From contig NC_051099.1 of assembly GCF_901709675.1 (NCBI RefSeq), forward strand, positions 2,170,001-2,234,000: 64,000 nt of DNA. The letters are read 5' to 3'. The first letter of the stretch is position 1. Each line of letters starts with the position of its first letter. The notes below the pieces were generated by a model that saw only the letters and a program-made list of their open reading frames with translations, searched no databases and was not told the origin of the DNA. Below, piece by piece: positions 1-13,322 of this stretch. The stretch comes from Syngnathus acus. Its lineage: Eukaryota > Chordata > Actinopteri > Syngnathiformes > Syngnathidae. Both the position numbers and the translations under genes were made by a program.

Positions 1-2455
1 TCCCCTACGGGAGATATTTGCGCTTACTCTCTCATCAATACGCCTTTTTTGGCAGATTAATGTCTAATAGATAGATTTCATTGACAGTTTTGGCTTTCTT
101 AAAAGACAAACGTTTTTAACGGAAGGTACGACCATTTTTTTTTTACAACATTTGGTTCACCTGCATCCAAAAGGATGAAATACAAAACAACCTCAGACAA
201 GCATGTCATGCTTCCCATTGTTTGGGAAGGTGTCATTTCCAATATAGACAAAGTTTGGAAAATGGAAGTGAGAGGCCACTAATGCTGCATCGATACATTA
301 AGGTATTACATTGTTGTGATTCAAATCTGGGTAAAAGCCTGCAGTTTTATATAATGCCACCCAAGGGAGGAGCAGTTTATGGAAGTTACTGTACATCAAT
401 ACCTAGTTAGAACTTCTGCACTGCATCATAGATTAAGGTGCTCCTACTTTTTAGCCCCAACACAATTTTGTTTTCCTTGAGAAATTATTCAGAGTACATT
501 TGTAATGTACCTGGTCACATATCGGTACTTCCTTTCTTTCATAAGTCGTTAGCTATAATCGGCATTGCTAAATTGCCGATTCAAGCTCATCCATGTAGCA
601 TGCTCCCCTACTTTGCTTCATTCACATGTTGCATAAGACATGTGAGTTACTGGGTCAACCTTGTTCCTCTGATAAAAATAGTATCACATGGTTAATGCAT
701 TGTGCCTTCTAGTCATTGGCTTATCTTCTTGCTATTCACGTCTGTCAGTCAACCTAGTCGTCTCCAGGAAACAAAATGGAGCCCTATTTTATAAACGGCT
801 TTATATTGGGTGGCGGGTCAAGTCTAGTTTACTGTGTTTGGGAATTTGGCTCCCTTTGCTGGACAGAGAGTGGTTTTGAACAATCTGACAATTTGGTGAC
901 AGAGCGTTGACAAGACTTTAGACCAGATGAAATCAGGTCTAAGTTGTGGCGCAACACAATTTTGGCACAGGCAAACAAATCCTGCGCTGCACTGATGAGT
1001 GGTGGATGTCATCTTATTTTATTTGTGAATAAAGCATCCAACCCTCTGAATCATTGTAGAAATTATGTATCCAATATCAAATAAGAAAAATACAAATGAA
1101 AAAAAAAGAGACACCCTTCAAAACCATAAAGGTGTCAACATTGAAATGTTTTGTCATGCTTTAAAACACACACACTATTTGTAAAACCAAATATTCTATT
1201 TTGACAATGATGACGCCTGCTTATATCCACATCTTTACAATTCTGTCCATTTCTCATGTTTTCCCGTGATTTAATACAAGCTGACCACTGTCTCTCCTGA
1301 GCTGATTGCTGGTTGTAAAAAGCTATACCTCAGGGACAATAAAAACGCATGCGGTGAGTCATCGTTGCACATTCAATCAGTGCAGCAGGTGAGTCTAGAC
1401 AAATACAAGACAAACGGGAACATTCAAAACATTTTTGCCAACGCGACTTTTCGCATCTTCTGAATTGTCACATATTCATTTCAGCATTTAAGTGTTCCAT
1501 GCATTGTTCATTGTGTCTACTGCTAAGTAGGTCAAAGTCAGTCCAGCCTTCGGAGTGTGCACTTGGCAGACAAGATGAAGGTTCAACCGCAATGTAGATC
1601 ACGCCACTCATTGGCATGATGAGGAGATGAGAGGCTTTGTACAGCTAGTGCCCAGCAGCAGGCTCCTAGCAATTGTTGCTACGCTACCACCATTCAGAGT
1701 GCTGCTGAGGTATTACTTGTTAAAGCTGAATAGCAATGCAATGGAACAAACAGCTGAAGTTACTAAATGCGTCCAAAGCTCAGACTAGACAAAAATCGGC
1801 TCAAAATCATGCAATGGCATAAACAACCGCTACGATGCATCATATATATCCGACCTAATATTGATCAAAAATACACATACTGGAGGATGTCTGATGGAAA
1901 TCCTATATATTATTTATGACCCCAGAGTGGCATGAATTACATCCATCTATGAGCATTAAACAGAATCATAAAAATGACAGATGCACCGCCTGGCCAATTG
2001 ACGACATGCTTTTCATCCCCGATTGTTCAACTCAGGAGTGTGATTGCTCACAATGCATAGCATCCCAATGTAATGAATGACTATCTGCTGATTGACCATG
2101 AAGAAAGAAAGGCCCTTGACGGAAATCACCAAAACTAGGCCATTCTTTTTCTTCGAAAGAATCAATAATGATGGCATGAGCAGCTTGTGCTCAGAGGGGC
2201 TTTGGATCACACTAATCAGCCGAAGCAAAGTTTACATGTCATATCACTGCTAGTACATGAGGTTCTCATTTTTGTGCAGGTACACTGGAACTAGAAGTTA
2301 AGAGTCCCTGAGGTCCTACCAATTGGATATTTCCACATTTTCTTGTGGAAAAAATTGATTTGTAGTCTCAGAAAAACGAACATTATTTTTTGTGATGTCA
2401 CCACATAGAGGTAGCTGCGAAAAGTGATTATTATCACAGATCCACAAATAGAACG

Positions 2456-2533
2456 CCATCCATCCATCCATCCATCCATCCATCCATCCATCCATCCATC
2501 CATCCATCCATCCATCCATCCATCCATCCATCC
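2456..2533. repeat. (CCAT)n microsatellite
   Basis: About 78 bp of uninterrupted tandem CCAT units, roughly 19 copies. Read on the minus strand it gives an open frame of repeated Met-Asp-Gly-Trp, which is an artefact of the repeat and not a gene. Confidence 0.97.
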
Positions 2534-3879
2534 TCTTTGTCTTGCTATTCCACCATTTCATGAAAAAAAAAAATTGGTCATCCTGCTTTGACACTGACAA
2601 AAAGGTAACTTGCATAAGCTGTCATGTTATTTGCTTGAAAGTGCCTTTTTTTTTTTTCTCCCTCTCTGCTGTCCTTGAAATGAAAATGTCAAAGCCTGAC
2701 AGAACAGGGCTTGGCACAGAAACAAAGAATCTCAGCGCCAAAGCAAACATGAGTTCCCCTCTACTTCCAGGAATATAATATGTAGTATTTCATAAATAAT
2801 ACCACGTGTTGTAAAAATAGCACAGTAGCAAACCCCTCCTTATTTCCTATCTGTATTCAATGTGGGATTTCTGCTCCTGTGAGAAAGGGTTAACGAATTC
2901 CTCACACAGATATCGCCATGGAAACAGCCGCGTGACTGCTTGCAGCTTGTATATACACACAGGAGGGGGAAACAAAACAATGGTGCCAAAGGTATTTTAA
3001 AATTCAGAGAGCAGAAGCTTTCCAGTGAACATAACTGCATTTATTTTTTTTTCTCCCCCCTACTATTTCAAATATTTGTAACACAGAGGTCTGAAGCGGA
3101 CTTGACAGCCTCACTCATGCCGTCTCCATCTTCTATCGCTCATAATCTTTCAAATTTAAAGCCAGGCATTGCAAAAGGCACGGAATTCATTCATTCATTT
3201 AAAAAGGTGGAAATATTACCCTGCTCTGTCATATCCTTGGCAATAACAGTGCATACACACACTCCCAAACACAAGCCCAGCCAAGAATAATTAATTTACA
3301 ATATGAAACATACCCGAGGCATTGAGCCTCACGGTTCAGCTAAAAAAAATAGCAGTAAAGGGATGTGATGTCAAATCCACAAAATGGTTGCACACACACT
3401 TCCACTTATACATGCGATGCTCATTCGTCGCTCATCATTACACATTCCCTGATTTTAAAATAGGTACGATAGCAACTGGACACCGTTAATCCAAGAACCT
3501 CCTTATAGTTCCATTAGGCATGGTCTTAATAGTGAGTCAATACTCGAGTCTTCCCAAATGGATTCTCTGCTTGAGTCTGCAAATTTGACTCCATCGCTTG
3601 GCTTATGCAGCCCAGCACTCAGTTGCTGAAGGGAAAAAAAATAAATAACAGTGTTCCGATTCATAAATATTTTGAGATGCATTGAAAAGCTTTTAAGTGC
3701 GTCGAGAGGACTTGGTGATGCAAGAAACTACATGTTGAAGCCATCTTGCAGCATGGCGTGCTCACTGGAGCAGAAACAACTACATTAAAAGGATTAATAG
3801 TGCGGTAAATGGATTGAAACAAAAATAGATGCCCCCCTTATTGTGATTTTTGACTTCTGATTCAGTGTCTGTTGGTCTC

Positions 3880-4200
3880 CTCATTATTAAAATACCTAAT
3901 TTGAACCCTCTATTTTTTTTAGCCTTACTCAAGGCTAATTAATCGAGGTGGACTTGAGCAATCCCCCCTCATCACACAGTAGGAGGAACTGCGGTCAAGT
4001 GTAATTACACAGCTGTAAGCAGACCATAAATGGATAATAATTTACTAGTAATTCCTTGTGGGACCCAATCCTCCGCTGTGGCTTATTTAATTGACAAGAT
4101 AGCTTACATCTGCCAGAAGTTACAAGATTAGGCAACTATCATAGCTCATCAGAGCTGCACAGAGGAGTAAGTCATTATGAAAATCAGTGGGAGGCTCCGT
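3880..4200. promoter_or_regulatory. Candidate conserved non-coding block
   Basis: The block contains a cluster of homeodomain-type cores (GGCTAATTAATC near 3930, GTAATTACAC near 4001), an E-box CAGCTG directly beside the second TAATTA, and long non-repetitive sequence with no coding potential. This is the texture of deeply conserved vertebrate enhancers. No alignment was possible, so this is a judgement from base pattern only. Confidence 0.25.
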
Positions 4201-6883
4201 GACAGTGTCAGCCAGGTATGTCAAAACATCTTAGCAAGTTTGCTAAATGAGCCATGCACGGATACGACAAGCATCTGAGATACCGCGCATGTCTGTCTTT
4301 ACTTTTGAATCAACTGTGGATTGTCTAACCTTCATAAATCATTTTCAATGTTTATATATCTTAGATTTTGCATACACAATAGACTGTGTGTAGTCTCCTA
4401 CATTGAAGCCATGTAGCTTGACCCCCCCTAACCCTAACCCGCCCCACAAGGCCAATGGGCAGCAGCATTGGGCATTAATAGACACTCAGCTGGAAAGATA
4501 AATGATTGTACCCACGCACTTCAGTGTAGAACAATGAGCTCAGCTGCTGCACTCCAGATTTTCTACTGTACGTTATGTTCCTGGCTGGTGCACTACTAAA
4601 GGTTGCTCACAGGGGCAAGAACATGAGTTGGAGAAACATCTGTACCTATGGTGTGTGTGTGAAGGCTTCATTATAGCATCAGGAAAGATTCCACAAATAT
4701 ATATTATTCATAATATTTGGTATGTTCGATAGCACTTTTTTGAGACCGATACAAATACGAGTATCACAATACTGACACCAATTGAATCACAGTCGTCGAT
4801 GTTGAGCGTTTTTGGACAGTGACGAAATCCCTCCTGTGAAAGAAACAACAAATCACCACTGGTCTCTGAGCAGAGTTCACATTTTAGTACCAATAGCAAT
4901 TTTGTGTGAAGCCTTGGAATTACGGCAGGAAGCTTTCACATAGATCCTTCCTTCCACCAGAGCCTTAGTGGAGACAGTCAATGACTGTTAAGCATGCTGT
5001 CACTGCACATATATTATGGGCCTTGTTCAGTGGACCACAGTGCCCTCCAAATTAATTATCTGGAAGCTTCTCAAAGCCTCAAACCTATTCCCAAAAGGAA
5101 GTCAAAAAATGGGAGTGTTGATACCTGAGCTATTGATACAGAATTTATTTCAAGAGATGATGTCATAGTGAAATGAGGAGAACGTAGACCACAAGTCTAC
5201 CCAGTTGTCACGAAGCTAATTATGCTAACAGTTCTCATGTGTGACGCTAACATATGCGGGATTATAGTGGCATATTGCCACTTTCAATTGGGTAGTTAAC
5301 CTTTTTATGGATTTTTGCTGACGTCTTTCTGGTCCTCTGTGTAGATAATGAATCACATGTTGTCCTGGCGAGAAGACAATTAAGGAGTGTTGACACATGG
5401 CCTAATTATTTTCGACACGATTTGCTTCAAGTTTGGGGAGAACTTTTTGTTAGTCCTATTTTTTTGATGATGATGATTTTGCCTGGACTCTACCTTGCAA
5501 TGTTGGGGGGGAAATATGTATTAAAAAAAAATGCATTTAATTTTTCAAGAATCACATTTATATCCACATTTTTTGAATAATTATTGGGGTTTGCAAAAAA
5601 AAAAATCTGAATATTCTTGGCCCCCCCCAAGGAAAATAAATTCTAGCTCCGCCACTGCTGCTTGGATGCAAATATTTCCATGCATATGAAAGCAATCTAT
5701 TTAAAAATCACACCTCCAACTTACCCCTTGAGGTACGTCTTTTTTTCCTGCAAGGGTGAAAACTTTAATCTGGCCTGAGTCGTCACAGTCAGATATCATG
5801 GTGAACAGGAACAGCTGCAGAGCGCACATAAGGGGATTGGGTGTGTGTGCCAAGGGACCTGTGCCATCTCAAAGCAGCTGCGCTGCCCTTTTACAAACAA
5901 TAAAAGCAACAAATTCATCACTTGAATTCGCCGTATGTTGCGCAATAATAAATATTCAAATAATATCCCTGTTATTTCAAAAGACTATTTTGAATAAGTA
6001 ATAAGGCAGCACCTGAGTAGGCAGTCAATATTCCAAAGAGAAAACAAACGACTTGGCTTCTCTCTAAGATGGTCAGTGCTGAATTAAGCACAAGCCCGAT
6101 TATGCATTCTTCCGTAATGTGACCTTCAGTGGCCGCTAATTTAGCAACAGAATCTTCCCCGCGGCTTATTTATGCTTTACTTGGTGTATATATATGGAGG
6201 CCTATATAGATGATTCACTCGGTGCAGTATACTGAAGGCGGGCTCAGGGCTATAAGCGACTATGTAGATCCCACAGGGTCAGGATTTGGACCTCCTTATT
6301 TTTAAAGCTAGCTTCATGGAGTGGGCCAGAAAGCAAGGGTTTATTTCTGCAGGCAAGCCCAAGCCATCTCGACTGGTGTCAAAGCAAATGCAAACTAATT
6401 TGTCGACTTCAATGCGCACAGATTTTGCATTTGGGAGTGAAAAACACTCTACTAGTGTTCAGTTGCAAGACACGAGATGATGTCTTTCACAATTTTGAGA
6501 TGTGTGATGTATCACCTGTCCCATGCGTGCAAAGGTCCCGTGTCGACAAAGCAACTGCGCCTTCCAATCTCATCTGACAGGACCGGGGAAAAACGCTGCG
6601 AACAGAACCGAGGCGATTTGTGCAGATGTGAACAATCCTGGGGGAATCCTAGTGCACACACATTTGTGTTCCTGTCCTGGATCTTTTTTGTTTCCACAGT
6701 TTGGTGGGCGGAGCCTCCTACATCACACCTGCTGTGAATGAGTTGAGCTGGGTATTTGATTCTGTATTATTGCACCTCTTTTTACCATTGTTACTATATT
6801 TCCAATGCTTGTTTGGCATCTATAGTTCATCTTTGATCAGCTTACCATTTCTTTAGTATTAATTACAATTAGAATCTTTATTG

Positions 6884-7185
6884 CAGGGTTGGGGTGTCAA
6901 AGTCCTTTTTTTGGCGGGCCACATTGTAGTCATAGCTTCTTTCGGAGGGCCATTATGACCCAAATAAATGTATGAGCACCTCATATTATACACAGTAAAA
7001 GCTACGAAACAAATCAGACGAGTAAAAACTGGTCAAATATTTAAAAACAAAAAGATTTGATTAAAAGTGAAGACAATTTGCAATTCTAGTAATGACACAC
7101 AAATTTGATCCACAATTTGTCTTCGCGGGCCACATAAAATGATGTGGCGGGCCGTATCTGGCCCCCGGGGCCTTGAGTTTGACAC
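6884..7185. mobile_element. hAT-like non-autonomous DNA transposon, copy 1
   Basis: The left end reads CAGGGTTGGGGTGTCAAA and the right end is its imperfect inverse, ending GAGTTTGACAC. The right part carries the familiar fish motif of a 'cgggccacataaaatgatgtgg' core (7127-7148) followed by 'ctggcccccgggg'. No transposase frame is present. A second, internally shorter copy lies at 50092-50240 and shares the core and a 'aaaagtgaagacaatttg' block. The hAT assignment rests on the CAGGG-type terminus and general knowledge of this teleost repeat. Confidence 0.7.
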
Positions 7186-7496
7186 TTTTTTTAGGATTTT
7201 TTCTGGGTGGGCTAGCAAGATGAACCAACTTTAAAGGGTACGTGGTGCCATTCAAGTTTCTTGTTTGGTTTGAGAAAGAAAAGGGAACAGCCCTGACCAT
7301 TTATTTACTTCTTTGTCACTTATTTTTTCAGCACAAGCACCAATGCCACTTTGCCGTGGTGGTGCAAGGCCAAAGAAAAGCCCATTGAATTTTTGGGAGG
7401 ACTCATAGCGCTTCAGATATAGCAATTTATTTTCATTTCTTCATTCTCTAGGCTTTCATGGACTTGTTTTCATTCAAAACACAATATAGTACTATG

Positions 7497-7557
7497 GCAC
7501 ATCCATTCATTTGCTATCCAGGTCAGGGTTGCAGGGAAACAGGAGTCAATCCAATTT
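7497..7557. repeat. Degenerate common fish 'atccat...gctatccaggtcagggt' repeat
   Basis: An 'atccattcatttgctatcc' block followed by 'ggtcagggttgcaggg' resembles the ubiquitous teleost repeat tail that starts with ATCCAT units and continues into a 'gggtcgcggg'-type segment. Similar eroded pieces occur near 18300-18375, 37497-37516 and 63330-63370. No protein-coding content. Confidence 0.4.
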
Positions 7558-8049
7558 CACATTTCTGTTTGTGTCATTTAAACAGGGCCAGACTTTCCTA
7601 TGTGTCTTGGCTCAAATAATGATTGCGAAACACATGATTATAGAATGGTGCACTGCTTGAAGCATTGTCGCTTGGACAATGTCTGCCTGCGTTTCTATTT
7701 GCGTTTGGCATGCGTGGGAGGGAGATCCATGCTAGTGTGACAGGTGACGCCTCCACATGGTCCTGCTGGGTCCACCTGCTCCCCTCCTGCTAGGTGATGG
7801 AGGGGAGGGGTCACCAGGAACACTGAAAGGCATATTTTCTGGGCAATCTGGAGGAACACGGGTGAGCACTTAGTTCCTCGGGGCTACTGGCGACACAAAA
7901 GGCAGCATGGAATTCATTTCCTTATCTCCCCTGGCATTCTGGGGCTAGCATATTTGTTCTTTCTTTTAAGGGAGGTATGTATAAACTGGTTAGTATAAAC
8001 ATCAGTCTACTGTGTTCTTGAGATAGTTTTGTCTTCTGCTCATGCAGAA

Positions 8050-8063
8050 CCCCCCCCCCCCCC
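8050..8063. repeat. Poly(C) run, 14 nt
   Basis: A homopolymer of C. Comparable runs occur at 17898-17910, 18961-18976 and 21831-21842, and poly(G) runs at 22263-22277, 35438-35451 and 56266-56278, so long G/C homopolymers are a recurring character of this genome segment. Lengths may be affected by sequencing error. Confidence 0.95.
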
Positions 8064-8520
8064 TTCTCTTATCATTATAGTGCCCATGCATGAGTCTCCT
8101 CTTCTTCACATCTCTGTGTGGGTGTTTCTTCCTCCTTAAGCTTCAGAAGTCTCCATTGTGAGTTTGGAGCATCACATAGTCACGTGACAACTAGGATCCC
8201 CCACAAGTAGAATGGAACGCATGCCCTCTTTCCCAAGCTGGAAAATATTTTAATGATGAGACGACTAATGGCTGGGGAACGTATGAGGAATTTAGATGGA
8301 TGCTGTTTTTCTTTGCTTCATTTGATGTAGCGAAGACACAAGGATTAGATTTGGGTTTTGGCAAATCATATTTCCCATCAAATCACCAGAGGGTTAATCA
8401 ATTATTCCAATCACATAGCCTGCAAGCAGTACAGCGTGGGTGTCAAAAGAGGGTGCCATGCTGCAGTGATTGGAAAGCAGCAGGATCCAGTACAAGGAGA
8501 TGGGGAAAACCCCCCTGAAT

Positions 8521-8541
8521 AAAAAAAAAAAAAAAAAAAAA
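8521..8541. repeat. Poly(A) run
   Basis: A run of about 21 A. It and a second poly(A) run at 8966-8982 flank a stop-poor segment of about 425 bp. Confidence 0.95.
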
Positions 8542-11500
8542 GATGATTTCCCCCCTCATGAAAGTGAGCCTCGTAGCGGCAGCACACTGTATGGCATGTG
8601 GAGTGAGCAATTTGTGTACGGAATTACTCTTCAACTGGACAGCCATTGGTTCAGAGAGAAACAGACAGCTCAGTCCACTCATCTGGAGAGAGAGGGTGGG
8701 ATGCAGAATGATGAAGATGAGGATCCTGGAGTCAAGGAAGGAAAGGCAACAAATAAGAAAGTCCACCAAAGGGCATTTGGATGGTATGTTTTGTCTAATA
8801 GGACGCACAGATGTGACAAGATAAAAAAAGAATGGTGCTTGATAATAAAGGCTTGGGATATAGTTGCCATGGAGATGAGCAAGTCTCCCAAGCGTCGTCA
8901 TTTCTCTGACTCCTCCCGCAAACGCTTGGATAAAAATAGACATGGGCAGAGAACAAAGAGCTATTAAAAAAAAAAAAAAAAAGACAAGCGTGAAGAAAAA
9001 ATATTTGGGGGGAAATAGGACATAAAAAGTGCATTTCTTTGTTGCAATAATTTCCTTGTAGTTGTAATTGTTACTCTCCAGCTTTTCTGTAATAATATTA
9101 ACCGACTCCTCCCCAAAAAAATAAAGACACAACGAAATAAAGTGAATGGACCCTTTGGGATGAAAAAAATAATAAATAAATTAGGATTTAACTTTCTGGC
9201 AACAACATCGTTGAGAAACATCTCATGTCGCCATCGGGCAAACATACAATAAGTTAAAAATCCCTGACCACTTCCAGAACAAAAAAGCTGAAGAGACGAG
9301 TAAAAATAGTCTCAAATAAAGATCATTTCATAAAGTGAGCCTTGTTGCCTCCATAGGTCATTTTTAATTTCCAAAGTACAATACATCACTCTTCTACACA
9401 CCATAAGTGCCTGGCTCCTCTTGAGCTCGATTTACAGCCAACATCAGCTGCCTGCTTCCAATCCAGACAGCAGAGTTATGATGAATATCTGGACGCCCTC
9501 CCTCACCCTCACTGCCATGCATTGATCAAACCTGCCTTTGCAGCACCATCTGGTGACCACCACGGAGATTCAGAAAGTCTCCTTGTTGGGTTAAGTCACT
9601 CCACTCACTTTTTGTAGTACCAGTGTAAGCCTCAGGATGGAGTCATGTGTCCTTCCTCCCTGATGACGCTCTAAGGACAAGTGTCACATAAAAGCAATGT
9701 TTCTTTTTGTCAGTGACTTCCAAATAAAAAGTCGAACCCTTCATATCAAAGTTTTGACATGTCAAGGTTTCCCTTCTTTCTTGATTTTCGCTCTCGGTGC
9801 GGCTTTTATGTATATTTGCAGTGCGCTAAATTTAGCAATACTCGGTCTAAACTAACAAAGAGAGCATAAATAGAAATAGTTCCTTGTCACATGTTTCATT
9901 TGCACTTCTTAGTGTTGCTTTACCTCATGCTAAATAAAGATGAAGATGGGCAGGAGAGAAGGAAAGACTATTTTGATATTACGCCACCATTTTGTGTAAA
10001 AGCTGACAGATTTTGTGTTGTTGGACAAGCATAATCTCTGTAAAATGCATTTATTATTCACAATGTTTTGTGTGCCGGAGATAAAATAGACCATGGATTG
10101 TGTTTTGTGGTTATCTTTACTTTTGCAGGAGTCATGCTTGACCTGCTAGCACACTCTGGCCACATTTTCAAGCTTATCGCATTGAAAAACACCATTGGCA
10201 ATGCGGAACGCTTTATTTTTTTTTCTCTTCATGCATAGCAATGTGCAGTATCCTTTTTGATTGATGACAAATGGAAGTGGAAGAGTTTGACTAAAACTGG
10301 AGCTGCAGAATATGTCCGACCACACAAAAGGAAAAACAAACATCCCATCACATTGCGCAAGGATTTACATCCACATTATTGTATCTATTAAATTATTTTT
10401 ATATGTAGCATCCAGAATTGGTCCATTTCGTTTTGATGGTGAGTCACGTCAAAGGCACTTGGCGCTCGCTCTCTTTACGAAGGACGCATGTCATTTAAGG
10501 TCAGCACATAAAAGTCAAAGTCTGCTTTATTGTCAGAAATCGAAATTACGTGTCGTCCTTGTTTCGAGGATGGAAGGCGCATTATTTGCGGAATGTTTTG
10601 TACTCGCTTGCTCTCGATATTTTCTCCTGTTGGACATATGGCACTCTAATCAGCCAAAGCAGAACGTGATTTACATTTGCTGTCATTTCTTTTTTATTGT
10701 ATCAAGTTTCAAGGTCACTCTGAACGGACTCCGTGCAGATATTGCAATATTTATTTCGATATATATGCGCAGTCAGGATTTATTGCCCTCTGAATTAAGA
10801 AAAGAACCTTCAGCTGATTTTGGCTTCCATTTTGGACTTTGCAGTACCCCAAGGTCCCACCCCAGCAGATATGAGGCTGCAGGATGGAATATAAAGGATT
10901 ACAAGGCTTTAAATATAGCGCCCAAAAATAACAGTAATGTCAGGCTTAATGTGGTCAAGATAAGAGTTCAACTTTTCTGGGTTTGCTAAAAGTGCACTGG
11001 CTGGCGTCGTAATTGCACAAGTTGATTGGGAGTTAAAGTGATCTTTACAAAAGGAGATGAAAGCAGGGATACAAAGTGCTCAGAAAGGGATAATGAAATG
11101 GGAAGAGAAAGACAGAGGCACCTTCTTCACATGATCATTAAAAAGAAAAGAGATTGCTATGGTGTCCTGGTGGCTTAGCTTATTTCACGTTTGTGAAAGT
11201 GCAGCCCAGGGCTAACATCCCATTTGCCGTTTTAGTTCCAAATATAAGATTTGATGAGATTCTTCCCAATAATCTTAAATATGCAAACTAGGCAACCATA
11301 GTTGCATATATGCAGTGGAGGGTGACGTCATTTGATAACAATCTATATTATAATTTGAAAAAAATACTTTGAAATGTAAAATGTAATACAGTAGAGCCGT
11401 GAGTTACAAGTCCAAATATATCAAATGTATCATATATATATAAATATATAGTAAATATAGAAATATATTTAAAATATTTGTATCTCTTCATTGAAACTAA

Positions 11501-13300
11501 TGGTAATAAAAATTAATCCATCTCAGCCACCCATAAAACAATTAACATTTTTTTGTTTTAAATAATAATTGCACTCAACAGTATCCCATAGAGTTCACAT
11601 TTTATACTCACTCATTGAAATTCACCTCGGAAACAAGACAATGTTTGTTGCTCTCAAATAATAGTCACAATCTATTAGGGGTACTTGTGCAAGTGGCTGC
11701 GTCAGACTTGAAATTTAATTTCCGTCCCATCTGATGGAAGTTGAGGCTGACCTTGCCCGCGGGAAGTTACGTCATTCTTTGTGTAACTGCACATGGACAT
11801 CACGCAACTGACTAGTTATTCATCAGTTTGTCGTGTGGCCGTTGACATTTCTAAACTACGACAAAAATGAGTTTGCCACCCCTGCAAGGGTATAGAATGT
11901 TAGTCACCTCCTTCTTTTACAATCATTTCCAAGGAATACTGATCATTCGTTTTGGATGTCTTCCAGCATCATGTCTGCATTTCTCACCTTGACATCAGAG
12001 CTCCACGCAGGCAGAGCCAATTTAGACCAAAGCTGCTTTGCTCTCCACATTCTGGGCCCAAAGCCAAAAGGCAATTATTTTGTCCAATCTGAAATGTTAT
12101 TTAATATATTGTCCTGCAGGGTGATTGTGTAGTCACCTCATTATCGAAATACTCATTTGCGCAATATGTAGGACGGGCAGTCTATTTCTATTAAATGTCA
12201 GGCCATATGAACGGGAGCAGTGAAAACATGACAATGAGTATTTCCAGTGAACTTTGTTTGTGATTATAATCTCCATGCTAATGCCGGCTAATATTTTTCT
12301 GTGTTGCAAAAAAATGGTCAATGTTAAAATTCCTTTCCTGGAAGCCTTGCGATTACTTCAACTACACATAAACACGCATCATCAGCGATGGCGGGAATTT
12401 AAGTAGACCTTCTTATTTCGACCGGAGCTGTACTTTGACTTGTGTCGTTTAAAAGTGTCACACATACGTCTCAATCTCCCTTTTTGAACAAATATGATTT
12501 TACGATAAAGGAAAAATTATAATGCAATATCTTTTTGTTTTATATTCTATTGTACTATGGAGTTATCATTTTTTCTGTATTTTTTTATTTTTTTCTTGTA
12601 TTTCTTTAATGTTCGAAATAAACGTTTTAAAAAAAATTGTGATTATTTGCTCAGACAGTGGGGACACTTTCATCTCACCGCTAAACGACCTTGCCTGGTC
12701 CGTTGATCATGCATTCAAGCCAAGAGCTGACAAGATCCCAAGCTTTTTATTATCATACTGTACATCCTCGGTTGAGCATAAAAAAAAATCATATTCCATT
12801 GATAATGCAACAAAAAAAGAGATGTGAGCAATAATTCGTAGCAATTAGATGCCCAGTGGCGATTGGTCTTAACCTTTACGGATGGGCGGATGACGTGATT
12901 GTGATTGAAATAGCTTACACGTTCTGTAAATAGGCTGACATTTGAGGAAGCACAACCTGCCCGTAGACCATAAATTACCATGAGCAGCTTTGTCCCTGGA
13001 GATTAATGTTCAGACTTTGCGTCCCAGATAGAAAGTTTTCTTCTCTTCTAACAACGCTAGACAGTTGCTCTTTTCTTTATCTGCTTCTTAAGATACTGCA
13101 TTTGGCTATTCACACAAGCCCTGGTCACATTTTTCAACGCGTTTAAAGCTCAGGGTTTCCTCTGTTTCTGCCTTTTTGCATCCATATGGCTGATCTAAAG
13201 CGTTCCACAGCTTCCCGTGGCACTCGGAGCCCTCCAGAGTAAACACAAAGCTGAACGTGAGGTAAAAAGGCGGGCGTTTGTTTTCTTTGGCAAGCGAGCC

Positions 13301-13322
13301 CGCTCGCTCGCTCGCTCGCTCG
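13301..13322. repeat. (CGCT)n short tandem repeat
   Basis: About five and a half CGCT units in an otherwise AT-rich setting, immediately inside a small CpG-richer patch (13240-13350). No promoter or exon is evident around it. Confidence 0.9.

Noticed and set aside
2291-2615. Minus-strand open frames of repeated Met-Asp-Gly-Trp
   Set aside because: They are produced by the (CCAT)n microsatellite and have no splice or promoter context.
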